A DNA stretch of 64,000 nt from Shimia sp. (lineage in GTDB: Bacteria; Pseudomonadota; Alphaproteobacteria; Rhodobacterales; Rhodobacteraceae). Both the position numbers and the translations under genes were made by a program. Shown one piece after another: positions 28,066 through 37,284 of this stretch (the first letter of the stretch is position 1; each line of letters begins with the position of its first letter). The notes beneath the pieces were generated by a model. It saw only the letters and a list, made by a program, of their open reading frames with translations. It had not been told where the DNA came from and did no database searches. The stretch is from contig JAAENN010000156.1 in assembly GCA_024224295.1 (NCBI GenBank), forward strand, positions 1-64,000, given 5' to 3'.

Positions 28066-30587
28066 GCCTGCCCGCCGCGACGCGCATCGCCCGCCGTGAA
28101 ATCCGCGGTGGCCTGCGCGGCTTCACCGTTTTCCTCGCCTGCCTGATCCTCGGCGTCGCCACCATTGCCGCCATCGGCTCCGTCCGCAGTGCTATCCAAA
28201 CCGGCCTGGCCTCGGAGGGTGCTGCGCTTTTGGGCGGTGATGCAGAAATGAGTTTCACCTACCGCCGCGCCACCGACGCAGAATTCGCGTGGATGGCGGA
28301 GAACGCCGAAAGCTCTTCAGAAATAATCGACTTCCGCTCGATGGTGGTGGTTCCCCGCGCCGACAATACCGAACGGGCCTTAGCGCAAGTCAAATCCGTG
28401 GATGACGCGTACCCACTTGTCGGCAACGTTGACATAACGCCTGACATTCCATGGCAAGAGGCACTGGCTGGCTCGGACACCCTCCCCGGCGCAGTCCTAC
28501 ACGGCCTGTTGGCGGACCGCCTATCGCTTAGCATTGGCGACACCTTCCAACTCGGCACCCAAGAGTTCATCCTGACCGCGCGTTTGGACCGAGAACCCGA
28601 CACCGCAGGCGGCTTCAACTTCGCCCCCCGCGCCTTTGTGCGCACAGCAGACCTCACCAACAGCGGCCTCCTTGCCGCAGGCACACTCTTTACCAGCCAC
28701 TACCGCCTCGACTTGCCTGACAATCCAGACTTGGCTGCACTGGAAGCGGACGCCCGCGCGAAATTCGAAAGCACCGGGTTGCGGTGGCGAGACAGCCGCA
28801 ACGGCGCACCTGGCATCACGCGCTTTGTAGAACGGTTCGGCGCCTTTTTGATCCTCGTAGGGCTTGCAGGCCTCGCGGTGGGCGGTGTTGGCATCTCCAC
28901 CGCCATCCGCGCCTACCTCTCGCGCAAAACCGAGACCATCGCCACTCTGCGCAGCCTGGGTGCAGAACGCCGCGTGATCTTCCTCAGCTATTTCCTGCAA
29001 ATCGGCTTTGTGTCTCTCCTTGGCATCTCGCTCGGCCTTGTCCTCGGCGCGCTCTTGCCAATCCTGCTCGGCCCACTGATCGAAGCCGTATTGCCCTTCC
29101 CGGCCAGCTTCAGCCTCTACCCGGTCCCTCTGATCGAGGCCGCGCTCTATGGCGCCCTCGCCGCCGCAATCTTCACCCTTTGGCCGCTGGCAAAAGTTGA
29201 AAACGTCCGACCCAGCGCGCTCTTCCGAGGCCAACTCGGTGAGAACCGCTATCTCCCCGCTTCGCGCTACATATTCACCGTTGGCCTCTTGATCGCTCTT
29301 TTGCTTGGCCTCGCCAGCTGGCTCTCTGGCTCCTCGCGCCTGACACTCTGGTTTGCCGCAGGCGTCATGGTCGCCATGATCGTGCTCTCCTTTGCCGCCA
29401 CCGGTCTGCGCGCACTTCTGCGCCGCCTCGCGCCCCGCCTGCGCAGCCGTCCCGAACTCCGCTGGGCAATGCAATCGCTTGGCCGCGCTGGTGACGCGAC
29501 AACGCCCGTGGTGCTGTCCCTTGGCCTTGGGCTCAGCGTTCTGGCCACCGTCGGTCAGGTCGACGGCAACCTGCGCAACGCCATCGCTCGCGATCTACCT
29601 GACGTGGCCCCCTCTTTCTTCTTTGTTGATATCCAGCGCGACCAGATGCCGAACCTACAGGCAGGCTGGGACGCCACTCCAACCATTCACAACGTCGAAA
29701 CCGCCCCCATGCTGCGCGGCGTAATCACTCGCATCAATGACAAACCCGCCAAAGAGGTCGCGGGCGATCATTGGGTAGTGCGTGGAGACCGTGGTGTGAC
29801 CTACGCTGGTGCCATGCCACCTGACACCAAGCTCACTGCGGGCACCTGGTGGGATCCGGACCATGCCGGCGAACCGCAGATCAGCTTTGCCGAAGAAGAA
29901 GCGATGGAAATGGGCCTAGACCTCGGCGATACGCTGACCATCAACATCCTGGGCCGTGACATCACCGGCACGGTCACAAGCTTCCGCGAGGTGGATTTCT
30001 CGTCCGTAGGCATGGGCTTTGTGATTGTCATGAACGAGGCCGCACTGGCAGGAGCACCACACAGCTTCATTGCCACAGTCTATGCCGAGACCGACAGCGA
30101 AGCGACACTTCTCAAGGATGTCTCTGAGAAATACCCAAATGTGACCGCTATCCACGTGCGCGACGCCGCTCAACAGGTTTCTAGCCTCGTCGCACAACTC
30201 GCCAATGCCACCACTTACGGTGCGTCGACCATCCTGCTCACCGGCCTTCTGGTGATCTTTGGCGCGGCGGCCGCGGGTCAAGCCGCGCGTACGTATGAGG
30301 CTGCAATCCTGAAAACCCTCGGCGCCACCCGCGCGCAGGTCCTACGCAGCTTTGCTTGGCGCGCAGCCCTGCTTGGGGCAGCGGCTGGAGCGGTCGCACT
30401 TGCCGTCGGCCTCACCGGTGGCTGGGCGGTGATGACCTTTGTCATGGAAAGCGATTTCTACGTGATCTGGCCCAACGCCCTATTGATCTTGTCAGCAGGC
30501 ATTCTAGCAAACTTGCTGGCAGGCATGGTCTTTGCCCTGCCGTCTTTGTCCAATCGCCCCGCACAAATCCTGCGCGCCCGCGACTGA
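28062..30587 (+). CDS. ABC exporter permease (YbbP-type, FtsX domains)
   Basis: An 841-aa inner-membrane protein of the MacB/FtsX type. There is an N-terminal helix, a large periplasmic domain (about residues 50-245), a bundle of hydrophobic helices from about 260 to 500, a second periplasmic domain, and a last FtsX-like core of three helices near 720-830 ending in RPAQILRARD. This two-core topology matches YbbP. Co-expressed with the ATPase by ATGA overlap. Substrate unknown; lipid or lipoprotein extraction is inferred from relatives. Confidence 0.9.
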   Translation: MSLPAATRIARREIRGGLRGFTVFLACLILGVATIAAIGSVRSAIQTGLASEGAALLGGDAEMSFTYRRATDAEFAWMAENAESSSEIIDFRSMVVVPRADNTERALAQVKSVDDAYPLVGNVDITPDIPWQEALAGSDTLPGAVLHGLLADRLSLSIGDTFQLGTQEFILTARLDREPDTAGGFNFAPRAFVRTADLTNSGLLAAGTLFTSHYRLDLPDNPDLAALEADARAKFESTGLRWRDSRNGAPGITRFVERFGAFLILVGLAGLAVGGVGISTAIRAYLSRKTETIATLRSLGAERRVIFLSYFLQIGFVSLLGISLGLVLGALLPILLGPLIEAVLPFPASFSLYPVPLIEAALYGALAAAIFTLWPLAKVENVRPSALFRGQLGENRYLPASRYIFTVGLLIALLLGLASWLSGSSRLTLWFAAGVMVAMIVLSFAATGLRALLRRLAPRLRSRPELRWAMQSLGRAGDATTPVVLSLGLGLSVLATVGQVDGNLRNAIARDLPDVAPSFFFVDIQRDQMPNLQAGWDATPTIHNVETAPMLRGVITRINDKPAKEVAGDHWVVRGDRGVTYAGAMPPDTKLTAGTWWDPDHAGEPQISFAEEEAMEMGLDLGDTLTINILGRDITGTVTSFREVDFSSVGMGFVIVMNEAALAGAPHSFIATVYAETDSEATLLKDVSEKYPNVTAIHVRDAAQQVSSLVAQLANATTYGASTILLTGLLVIFGAAAAGQAARTYEAAILKTLGATRAQVLRSFAWRAALLGAAAGAVALAVGLTGGWAVMTFVMESDFYVIWPNALLILSAGILANLLAGMVFALPSLSNRPAQILRARD

Positions 30588-30603
30588 TGGTTCCAAAAGA
30601 AGA

Positions 30604-30688
30604 AGCCGGGCGCAAACCCGGCTCCTTCACGGTCTTGAATAATCCCGGGGGTGCGCTTGCATGGGCAAGCGAGGGGGCTGGCCCCCTC
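30604..30688. terminator. Hairpin cluster between the convergent permease and gcvP genes
   Basis: Three successive stems: AGCCGGG/CCCGGCT (30604-30610 with 30617-30623), CGCTTGC/GCAAGCG (30654-30660 with 30665-30671) and GAGGGGGC/GCCCCCTC (30671-30678 with 30681-30688). They lie between two convergent stop codons and probably end both transcripts, although long T runs are absent. Confidence 0.55.
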
Positions 30689-30705
30689 CCCCCAAACCGA
30701 GAAGT

Positions 30706-33555
30706 TTACTCAGCTGCCTCGGCGTAGTCATCCATCGGAGGACAGATGCAGACCAGGTTACGGTCGCCCCATGCGTTGTCCACACGGTTCACCGGTGGCC
30801 AGTATTTGTCCACACGGAACGCACCAGGAGGGAAACAGCCCTGCTCGCGAGTGTAGGGACGATCCCAGTCTTTCACCAGATCTTCCATGGTGTGCGGCGC
30901 GTGTTTCAGCGGGTTGTTTTCCGCATCAATCCGACCTTCTTCGATGTCGCGAATTTCTTCGCGAATGGACAACATCGCATCACAGAACCGATCCAACTCA
31001 GCCTTGTTCTCAGACTCAGTTGGCTCAATCATCAGCGTGCCCGCAACAGGCCAGCTCATGGTTGGCGCGTGGAAGCCACTGTCGATCAGACGTTTCGCAA
31101 TGTCATCCACGGTCACACCGGCACTGTCCGCAAACGGACGGGTGTCGATGATACACTCATGCGCCACACGGCCGGTTGGGCCTTTGTAGAGCACGTCAAA
31201 CGCACCTTCGAGACGCTTGGCGATGTAGTTGCCGTTCAGGATCGCCACACGAGTCGCCTGTGTCAGCCCTTCGCCGCCCATCATCAACACATAGGCCCAG
31301 CTGATTGGCAGGATCGAGGGCGATCCAAATGGCGCCGCTGAGACCGGCCCTTCTACACCACCAGCTTCCGGGTGGCCCGGCAAATGCGGTGCCAAATGCG
31401 CTTTCACGCCAATAGGCCCCATTCCGGGGCCGCCGCCGCCGTGCGGAATGCAGAAAGTTTTGTGCAGGTTCAGGTGGCTCACGTCACCGCCGACATCACC
31501 CGGCTTAGACAGCCCCACCATCGCATTCAGGTTGGCACCGTCGATGTAGACTTGCCCGCCAAAGCTGTGCGTGATCTCGCAAACCTCATGAACCGTGTCT
31601 TCAAACACACCGTGGGTAGACGGATAGGTGATCATGCATCCAGCAAGGTGTTCAGCATGCTTCTCGGCCTTGGCGCGGAAGTCTTCCACGTCAATATCGC
31701 CGTTCTCTGCTGTTTGAATAGCCACAACCTTCCAGCCTACCATCTGTGCAGAAGCTGGGTTGGTGCCATGTGCACTCATTGGGATCAGGCACACATTACG
31801 CTGCCCCTCTCCGCGCGAGCGGTGATACGCCGCAATGGTCAACAGACCGGCATATTCCCCCTGCGCACCGGAGTTCGGCTGCATGGAAATCGCATCATAC
31901 CCAGTAATCTGACATAGTTTGTCGTTCAGATCATCGATCATCTGCGAATAGCCTTCGACCTGATCTTTCGGCGCGAATGGGTGCAGATTGGAGAACTCCG
32001 GCCAGCTCACTGGCATCATTTCCACAGCAGCGTTGAGTTTCATGGTGCAAGACCCCAGCGGGATCATTGCCCGGTCCAGTGCCAAATCGCGATCCGCCAG
32101 ACGACGCATATAACGCATCATCTCGGTCTCAGCCCTATTCATGTGGAAGATCGGGTGATCTAGGTAACCAGTTTCCCGCAGCAATTTCTCTGGAAGCCGG
32201 TACTCTGGTTCAAAGTCCTTGTCGTCTTGCACAATGCCAAACGCGCGCCAAACCGCCTCGATGGTCTGAGGACGGGTGGTTTCGTCAACCGAGATACCCA
32301 CTTTGGTTTTGCCAACCTTGCGCAGGTTAATACCCTCTTGCACCGCATGCTGAAGCACACCGCGTTGCAACAAGCCAACGTCCACAGTGATGGTGTCAAA
32401 GAACACGCCCGGCTCAACAGTAAAGCCTGCATCTTCCAAGCCTTTTGCCAGTCGTGCTGCCTTACGGTGCACACGCTGCGCAATCGCTTTCAGACCTTCT
32501 GGACCGTGAAACACTGCATACATAGAGGCCATCACCGCCAACAGCGCCTGAGCAGTACAGACGTTGGAGTTGGCCTTTTCACGGCGGATGTGCTGTTCAC
32601 GAGTCTGCAGCGACAAGCGATACGCACGATTGCCTTGTGCATCAATCGACACACCAATAATCCGGCCCGGCATAGACCGTTTGTAGGCATCTTTACAGCT
32701 CATATAGGCCGCGTGTGGACCACCGTAGCCTACCGGCACACCAAAGCGCTGGGTGCTGCCTACAGCAATATCTGCGCCCATCGCGCCTGGCTCTTTCAGC
32801 AGGGTCAGTGCCAGAGGATCTGCTGCGACAACGCCGATCGCCTTGTTGGCGTGCAGCGCTTCGATCTCGGCAGTGAAGTCACGCACGTGACCATGGGTAC
32901 CAGGATACTGGAAGATCGCACCGAAGACTTTGTCCGCTTCCAGATCATCGGGGTCACCAACAATCACTTCGATGCCCAGAGGCGCGGCTCGGGTCTGCAT
33001 CACCGCAATGTTCTGCGGATGGCAGTTTTCGTCCACAAAGAAAGCTTTGACTTTGGACTTGGACACACGCTGCGCCATGGTCATCGCTTCGGCACAAGCC
33101 GTGGATTCATCCAGCAGAGAGGCGTTGGCCACATCCAGCCCCGTCAGATCGGTGATCATGGTCTGGTAGTTCAAAAGCGCTTCTAGACGGCCTTGAGAAA
33201 TCTCAGGCTGATACGGCGTGTAGGCAGTGTACCACGCCGGGTTTTCCAGAATATTGCGCTGAATCGCTGGCGGCGTCACGGTGCCATGATAGCCTTGGCC
33301 AATCAGGCTGGTCAGCACTTTGTTCTTTTCGGCAATGGCGCGCATGTGGCTCAACACCTTGCGCTCAGACATCGGGCGGCCCGTGTCCAGAGGCGCCTTC
33401 TGACGGATGCTCGTCGGCATCGTGTCATCAATCAGCGCCTCTAAGCTGTCAGCACCAATCACTTCGAGCATCGCATCCATCTCATCTGGAGACGGACCGA
33501 TGTGACGGCGGTTGGCAAAATCATAGGGTAGATAGTCGGTGGGTTTGAAGGTCAT
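30706..33555 (-). CDS. gcvP: Glycine dehydrogenase (P-protein)
   Basis: The P-protein decarboxylates glycine and loads the aminomethyl group on GcvH. With the ATG at 33555 it has 949 aa, the normal single-chain length; GAGGAG sits 6 nt upstream of that codon, which favours it over nearby upstream ATGs. RRHIGPS near the N-terminus is typical, and the PLP lysine lies in [18 protein letters not shown]. Last gene of gcvT-gcvH-gcvP and expected to be riboswitch-controlled. Confidence 0.96.
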   Translation of the reverse strand: MTFKPTDYLPYDFANRRHIGPSPDEMDAMLEVIGADSLEALIDDTMPTSIRQKAPLDTGRPMSERKVLSHMRAIAEKNKVLTSLIGQGYHGTVTPPAIQRNILENPAWYTAYTPYQPEISQGRLEALLNYQTMITDLTGLDVANASLLDESTACAEAMTMAQRVSKSKVKAFFVDENCHPQNIAVMQTRAAPLGIEVIVGDPDDLEADKVFGAIFQYPGTHGHVRDFTAEIEALHANKAIGVVAADPLALTLLKEPGAMGADIAVGSTQRFGVPVGYGGPHAAYMSCKDAYKRSMPGRIIGVSIDAQGNRAYRLSLQTREQHIRREKANSNVCTAQALLAVMASMYAVFHGPEGLKAIAQRVHRKAARLAKGLEDAGFTVEPGVFFDTITVDVGLLQRGVLQHAVQEGINLRKVGKTKVGISVDETTRPQTIEAVWRAFGIVQDDKDFEPEYRLPEKLLRETGYLDHPIFHMNRAETEMMRYMRRLADRDLALDRAMIPLGSCTMKLNAAVEMMPVSWPEFSNLHPFAPKDQVEGYSQMIDDLNDKLCQITGYDAISMQPNSGAQGEYAGLLTIAAYHRSRGEGQRNVCLIPMSAHGTNPASAQMVGWKVVAIQTAENGDIDVEDFRAKAEKHAEHLAGCMITYPSTHGVFEDTVHEVCEITHSFGGQVYIDGANLNAMVGLSKPGDVGGDVSHLNLHKTFCIPHGGGGPGMGPIGVKAHLAPHLPGHPEAGGVEGPVSAAPFGSPSILPISWAYVLMMGGEGLTQATRVAILNGNYIAKRLEGAFDVLYKGPTGRVAHECIIDTRPFADSAGVTVDDIAKRLIDSGFHAPTMSWPVAGTLMIEPTESENKAELDRFCDAMLSIREEIRDIEEGRIDAENNPLKHAPHTMEDLVKDWDRPYTREQGCFPPGAFRVDKYWPPVNRVDNAWGDRNLVCICPPMDDYAEAAE

Positions 33556-33702
33556 CTTCATCTCCTCAACATTCCGCGGCAACAGGTGCGGCGAAGAAAA
33601 AGTAAGATAGAGGCCCGGCAGCAAAGCCGGACCAACCATTCTCTTAAAAAGTCAAAGGCATCATGTGCTGAAGGGCTCCTCAGACATGCAGGCAAATCGC
33701 GC

Positions 33703-34062
33703 TTAGCCGATGAATTCTTTGTAGGCGTTTTCGTCCATGTAATCGTCCATTTGAGACAGATCGGACGGCTTGATCTTAAAGAACCAAGCGCCTTCCATGG
33801 GATCGTCGTTCACTCTGCCTGGCTCATCAACCAGCGGCTCATTGACTTCAACAATCTCACCATCAATTGGTGCCAAAATGTCGGAAGCAGCCTTCACGGA
33901 CTCGATCACACAGACTTCTTCGTCTTTCGTGACTTCAAGCCCCGTTTCAGGCAGCTCGACAAACACAACATCGCCAAGTTGCTCGCTTGCGTGTGCGGTA
34001 ATACCTACCACCACCAGATCGCCTTCAACCCGCAGCCATTCGTGCTCTTCGGTATATTTCAT
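33703..34062 (-). CDS. gcvH: Glycine cleavage system H protein
   Basis: A 119-aa lipoyl carrier. The lipoylated lysine lies in VIESVKAASD (about residue 61), and the opening KYTEEHEWLRVEGD is typical. It shuttles the methylamine intermediate between P-, T- and L-proteins. It sits 18 nt after gcvT; the gap of about 147 nt to gcvP holds no gene. Confidence 0.97.
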   Translation of the reverse strand: MKYTEEHEWLRVEGDLVVVGITAHASEQLGDVVFVELPETGLEVTKDEEVCVIESVKAASDILAPIDGEIVEVNEPLVDEPGRVNDDPMEGAWFFKIKPSDLSQMDDYMDENAYKEFIG

Positions 34063-34080
34063 TGCTTGCTCTCCTGTTGC

Positions 34081-35205
34081 TCAACGTTTGAAATTGGCAG
34101 GTACCAGCGGCATCTTCGCCACGTTCACGGGCATACGTTTGCCGCGCACCTCACCAAAAATTTCTGTCCCGACAACGGCTTGCGCCGTGCCAACATACCC
34201 CATGGCCACCGGGCCTTCGAAAGTTGGGCCAAAGCCACCCGAAGTCACCTCACCAATAGGCTCGCCACCTTCTGCTGCGGCAAATAGAGGTGTGCCAGCC
34301 CGCATCGGGGCACGCCCGGTTGGCGACAAACCAACCCGCTTGCGTGCCACACCTTCCGCCAGATCACCAAAAATGCGGTCCGCACCGGGAAACCCGCCTG
34401 CGCGGTCGCCATCTGCACGGCGCACCTTCTGGATCGCCCATGTCAAAGCCGCTTCAATTGGAGACGTTTGAGAATCGATGTCATTGCCATAGAGGCAAAG
34501 CCCACCTTCCAAACGCAGGCTGTCACGCGCGCCAAGGCCGATGCCTTCAACCTCTTCCATAGCCAGCAGCTTGCGGCAAATGCCAACCGCATCAGTTTCA
34601 GGAATCGAGATTTCATAGCCATCTTCGCCGGTGTAACCCGAACGACTGACCCAACAGGCCACACCATCCAGCTCCACCTCAGTAAAATCCATGAACGCCA
34701 TTTCTACAACAGCTGGGTTCAGCCGTGCCAAAGCTGTCTCTGCCGCCGGACCTTGCAGGGCCACCAAAGCACGATCGGTGATCTCTTCGACGGTCACATC
34801 AGGAGACAGAGCAGCGATCATGCGCGCAATATCAGCTTCCTTGCAAGCCGCATTCACCACCACAAAAAGGTGATCGCCGCGATTGGCAAACATCAAATCG
34901 TCTTCGATCCCGCCGGCTTCGTTTGTAAAAAAACCATAGCGCTGACGCCCAGCGCCAAGGCCAATCACGTCCTGCGGTACCAGCGCTTCAAACGCCTTCG
35001 CTACCGCCTCATAACTCTCGGCACGCAACGCGACCTGTCCCATGTGGCTTACATCAAACAAACCTGCAGCCCCGCGACAATGCAGGTGCTCTTTCATGAC
35101 ACCCAGCGGGTACTGTACAGGCATATCATAGCCCGCAAACCCAACCATCTTGGCGCCAAGTTCAACATGCAGATCGTAAAGCGGAGTCCGCTTCAAATCT
35201 CCCAT
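34081..35205 (-). CDS. gcvT: Aminomethyltransferase (T-protein)
   Basis: Transfers the methylene group to tetrahydrofolate and releases ammonia. The start at 35205 (MGDLKRTPLYDLH) gives 374 aa and has an AGAAGG site upstream. Family motifs are YDLHVELGAKMVGFAGYDM (residues 10-28), LFDVSHMGQ, GYTGEDGYEI and the LGARDSLRLEGGLCLYG block. First gene of the gcvTHP operon, about 90 nt downstream of the riboswitch. Confidence 0.96.
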   Translation of the reverse strand: MGDLKRTPLYDLHVELGAKMVGFAGYDMPVQYPLGVMKEHLHCRGAAGLFDVSHMGQVALRAESYEAVAKAFEALVPQDVIGLGAGRQRYGFFTNEAGGIEDDLMFANRGDHLFVVVNAACKEADIARMIAALSPDVTVEEITDRALVALQGPAAETALARLNPAVVEMAFMDFTEVELDGVACWVSRSGYTGEDGYEISIPETDAVGICRKLLAMEEVEGIGLGARDSLRLEGGLCLYGNDIDSQTSPIEAALTWAIQKVRRADGDRAGGFPGADRIFGDLAEGVARKRVGLSPTGRAPMRAGTPLFAAAEGGEPIGEVTSGGFGPTFEGPVAMGYVGTAQAVVGTEIFGEVRGKRMPVNVAKMPLVPANFKR

Positions 35206-35255
35206 AGTCTTCGCCCTTCTCCTTCCGGGCGTGTCCATGTTTGGAGGTCACAACC

Positions 35256-35297
35256 GGCATCCCATTTTCGCGCAACTACTTTGCGCGTGCGATGCCC
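35256..35297 (-). promoter_or_regulatory. Possible riboswitch expression-platform hairpin
   Basis: GGCATC (35256-35261) and GATGCC (35292-35297) can pair around an inner stem CGCGCAA/TTGCGCG (35269-35275 with 35282-35288). The outer arm overlaps the closing 3' strand of aptamer 2, so the hairpin may form only without ligand. No T run follows, so control of initiation or folding is more likely than simple termination. Confidence 0.4.
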
Positions 35298-35452
35298 CCT
35301 CTGTCCGACTGCCTGAGATCGTTATCCCTTCGGCGGGTGTTCTGACGAACACCACTCTCCAGAGTGTGTTTTTCAAAGGCGGTCGGTCCCTGTGGCCTGA
35401 GAGTTTCCGGGGCGGTTGCTCCTTCGGCACTGGATCGTCCAGTTCTCCCGAT
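35294..35452 (-). promoter_or_regulatory. Tandem glycine riboswitch
   Basis: Read on the minus strand, aptamer 1 runs from GGGAGAACTGG through GCCGAAGGAGCAACC and GGAAACTCTCAGGC to GGGACCG (about 35452-35379). A short A-rich linker leads to aptamer 2: CTCTGGAGAG, GCCGAAGGGATAACG, TCTCAGGCA and GGACAGAGG (about 35364-35295). Both carry the conserved GCCGAAGG and CTCAGGC elements. In this family glycine binding turns on glycine cleavage genes. Confidence 0.94.
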
Positions 35453-35743
35453 TCACCTTGGTGTGCACCGTAGTATGCAGAATCAAAACTGACAAGCCTC
35501 AATATCGCAAGTGGTTATCCCGCAATAAGCATTGGTTATCACGACGCCCTACAGGCCTGCTAAGTAATTGCGAAACAACAAAGGGGTTCCAACACGCGAG
35601 TGGCTGTTTCCCCCTGCATCACGCCTTCACCCCACCTTATGAAGCATGGATCCGTTACCCGCCTCAAATGAGTTTCGGCAATTCAGCTTGGCTTCACCCG
35701 CGCGAATCCCTAGGTAAGCACCCATCCAAATTGGGGGCTTCTT

Positions 35744-36130
35744 ATGCTTGTGCTCGCCTTGATAATTTTTGTTGGCCCACTCATTGGGGCAACCTTGTCT
35801 TTTGCTGCAGGCATACAACTTTGGCGCGGCAGAAAAGTTGAAGGCGCAGTGACGGTCCTGATGACAACAGCCTTCGGGCTTTTGGCTGTCTGGAGCCTTC
35901 GTTTTGACCTGGGGCTCAACTTGCCAGAAGTCTCCGCCTTGCCTTCTGGCGCAGCACTTGAGGAAACTCTGATTGTTCTCGCAGGAGTTCTGCTATTAAG
36001 CCTACTGATTGGCGCTCTTCGTTGGCCCGCACAGTATAAAGGCCGCTGGATGGCTGTTCTTGCCACTCTACTATGGGGCGTTGTAATCGCCGCTGGACTT
36101 GTGCTGTCTGGCATCGATTTTCGCCACTAA
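35744..36130 (+). CDS. Small integral membrane protein, unknown
   Basis: A 128-aa protein with about four hydrophobic helices (near residues 1-24, 34-52, 74-92, 101-124) and short basic loops such as WRGRK and RWPAQYKGRW. No family is recognised. It stands alone between the glycine riboswitch region and a convergent broken regulator, and the first ATG follows a G-rich ribosome site. The 35473-35743 stretch upstream holds no other gene. Confidence 0.6.
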   Translation: MLVLALIIFVGPLIGATLSFAAGIQLWRGRKVEGAVTVLMTTAFGLLAVWSLRFDLGLNLPEVSALPSGAALEETLIVLAGVLLLSLLIGALRWPAQYKGRWMAVLATLLWGVVIAAGLVLSGIDFRH

Positions 36131-36146
36131 ATGAAGCGCCAAATGC

Positions 36147-36602
36147 TCAGCTAGCTTTGGAACTGCAGCGATCTGGTGCCAGTATGCCCAGCAACGCCAC
36201 ATTGTCACACACCAGCGCATCCAGCGTCACCACGTCCAGTCGCGCGTAAAATGCCTAGGCCGCTTCCTGCAGCGCGACTTTTAGGCGGCATGCTTCCACG
36301 AGTGGGCATGAGTTATCGACGTCCGCAAAGCACTCCGCCAGTGGCACTGATGCTTCCATTGCGCGAAAAATCTCGCCAATTTCGATATCTTTCGGCTCCC
36401 GCGCCAGCTCCAGCCCGCCATTTCGCCCGCGCTGCGTGCTCAACACGCCCATTAACGCAAGCTGATGAATGACCTGAGCCAAATGGTTCTCCGACGCATT
36501 GCACACCCCGGCAATCTCATGCTTGGTCACCAAGCGACCACGGTGCGCTGTACAATACATCAGCACACGAATGGCAATATTCGTCCGTTTGGTTATACGC
36601 AT
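36147..36602 (-). pseudogene. Rrf2/NsrR-like regulator interrupted by an in-frame amber codon
   Basis: The first 115 codons are an Rrf2-family winged-helix repressor with a cluster-ligand pattern like NsrR: C91, C99 and C105 in ECFADVDNSCPLVEACRL. A TAG at 36255-36257 stops translation, yet the same frame continues for 35 codons (AFYARLDVVTLDALV and on) to a TGA at 36147, giving 151 codons, the normal NsrR/Rrf2 size. The missing part is the C-terminal dimer-helix end. Either a recent nonsense mutation, a sequence error, or a truncated but working protein, since all three cysteines precede the stop. Divergent from a cyclotransferase-like gene. Confidence 0.82.
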
Positions 36603-36673
36603 GTCGGTCCTCTTGCTCCCACCCCCTGATCAGATGAGTATCCCGGTTGTGACAGAACGCCGCTGCGACAGCA

Positions 36674-36687
36674 TTGACATGGATCAA
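36674..36687. promoter_or_regulatory. FNR/CRP-type box
   Basis: TTGACATGGATCAA matches the FNR consensus TTGAT-N4-ATCAA with one change. It sits between the divergent Rrf2-like gene (start 36602) and the cyclotransferase-like gene (start 36708). Anaerobic or NO-linked control is an inference. Confidence 0.4.
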
Positions 36688-36707
36688 CACACGTGTAGGG
36701 AAGAGCC

Positions 36708-37271
36708 ATGACCGCATCCTACTTCTTTGGCTATGGCAGCCTCGTAAACAGCACCACGCACTCCTATGAGGATGTGCACCCAGCGCGCCTGCATGGCTGG
36801 CGCAGGGAGTGGCGCCATACAGACCTGCGGCCCATTGCTTTTCTGGTTGCGGTGCCGGACACCTCTACTGACATTGACGGCATTATCGCCCATGTGCCTG
36901 GCGACGATTGGAACGCATTGGACGAGCGCGAGTTTGCCTACACCCGCATCCACAGTACCCCAAACATTACGCACCCAATCACAGCTCCAGTTGAAATTGC
37001 CGTGTACAAAGCACGTGACGACATCGTGGTACCTGCGGACACGCGCCACCCAATCCTGCTCAGCTACCTAGATGTGGTTGTGCAAGGCTATCTTCAGCAA
37101 TTTGGCGAACAAGGCGTTGCAGATTTCTTCGCAACTACAACCGGTTGGGACGCGCCCATTCTGCATGACCGTGCCGACCCGCAATATCCGCGTCATCGTG
37201 TATTGACCAAAACGGAAACAGCCCTAGTGGATCACCACCTCGCCGCTCTGGACGCAAAATTCACCAGCTAA
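36708..37271 (+). CDS. Gamma-glutamylcyclotransferase-like protein
   Basis: A 187-aa protein with the GGCT fold signature FGYGSLVN at residues 7-14 and a probable catalytic Glu in LDEREFAYTR. Family members release 5-oxoproline from gamma-glutamyl peptides or glutathione; exact substrate cannot be read. An FNR-like box lies about 20 nt upstream of its start, and mgtE follows 13 nt after its stop, so the two may share a transcript. Confidence 0.82.
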   Translation: MTASYFFGYGSLVNSTTHSYEDVHPARLHGWRREWRHTDLRPIAFLVAVPDTSTDIDGIIAHVPGDDWNALDEREFAYTRIHSTPNITHPITAPVEIAVYKARDDIVVPADTRHPILLSYLDVVVQGYLQQFGEQGVADFFATTTGWDAPILHDRADPQYPRHRVLTKTETALVDHHLAALDAKFTS

Positions 37272-37284
37272 AAGGCCCGACGCC

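Noticed and set aside
3222-36257. Pyrrolysine or other regular amber recoding.
   Set aside because: TAG ends several intact genes here (prs, DUF177, scpB), and no recoding machinery is visible.
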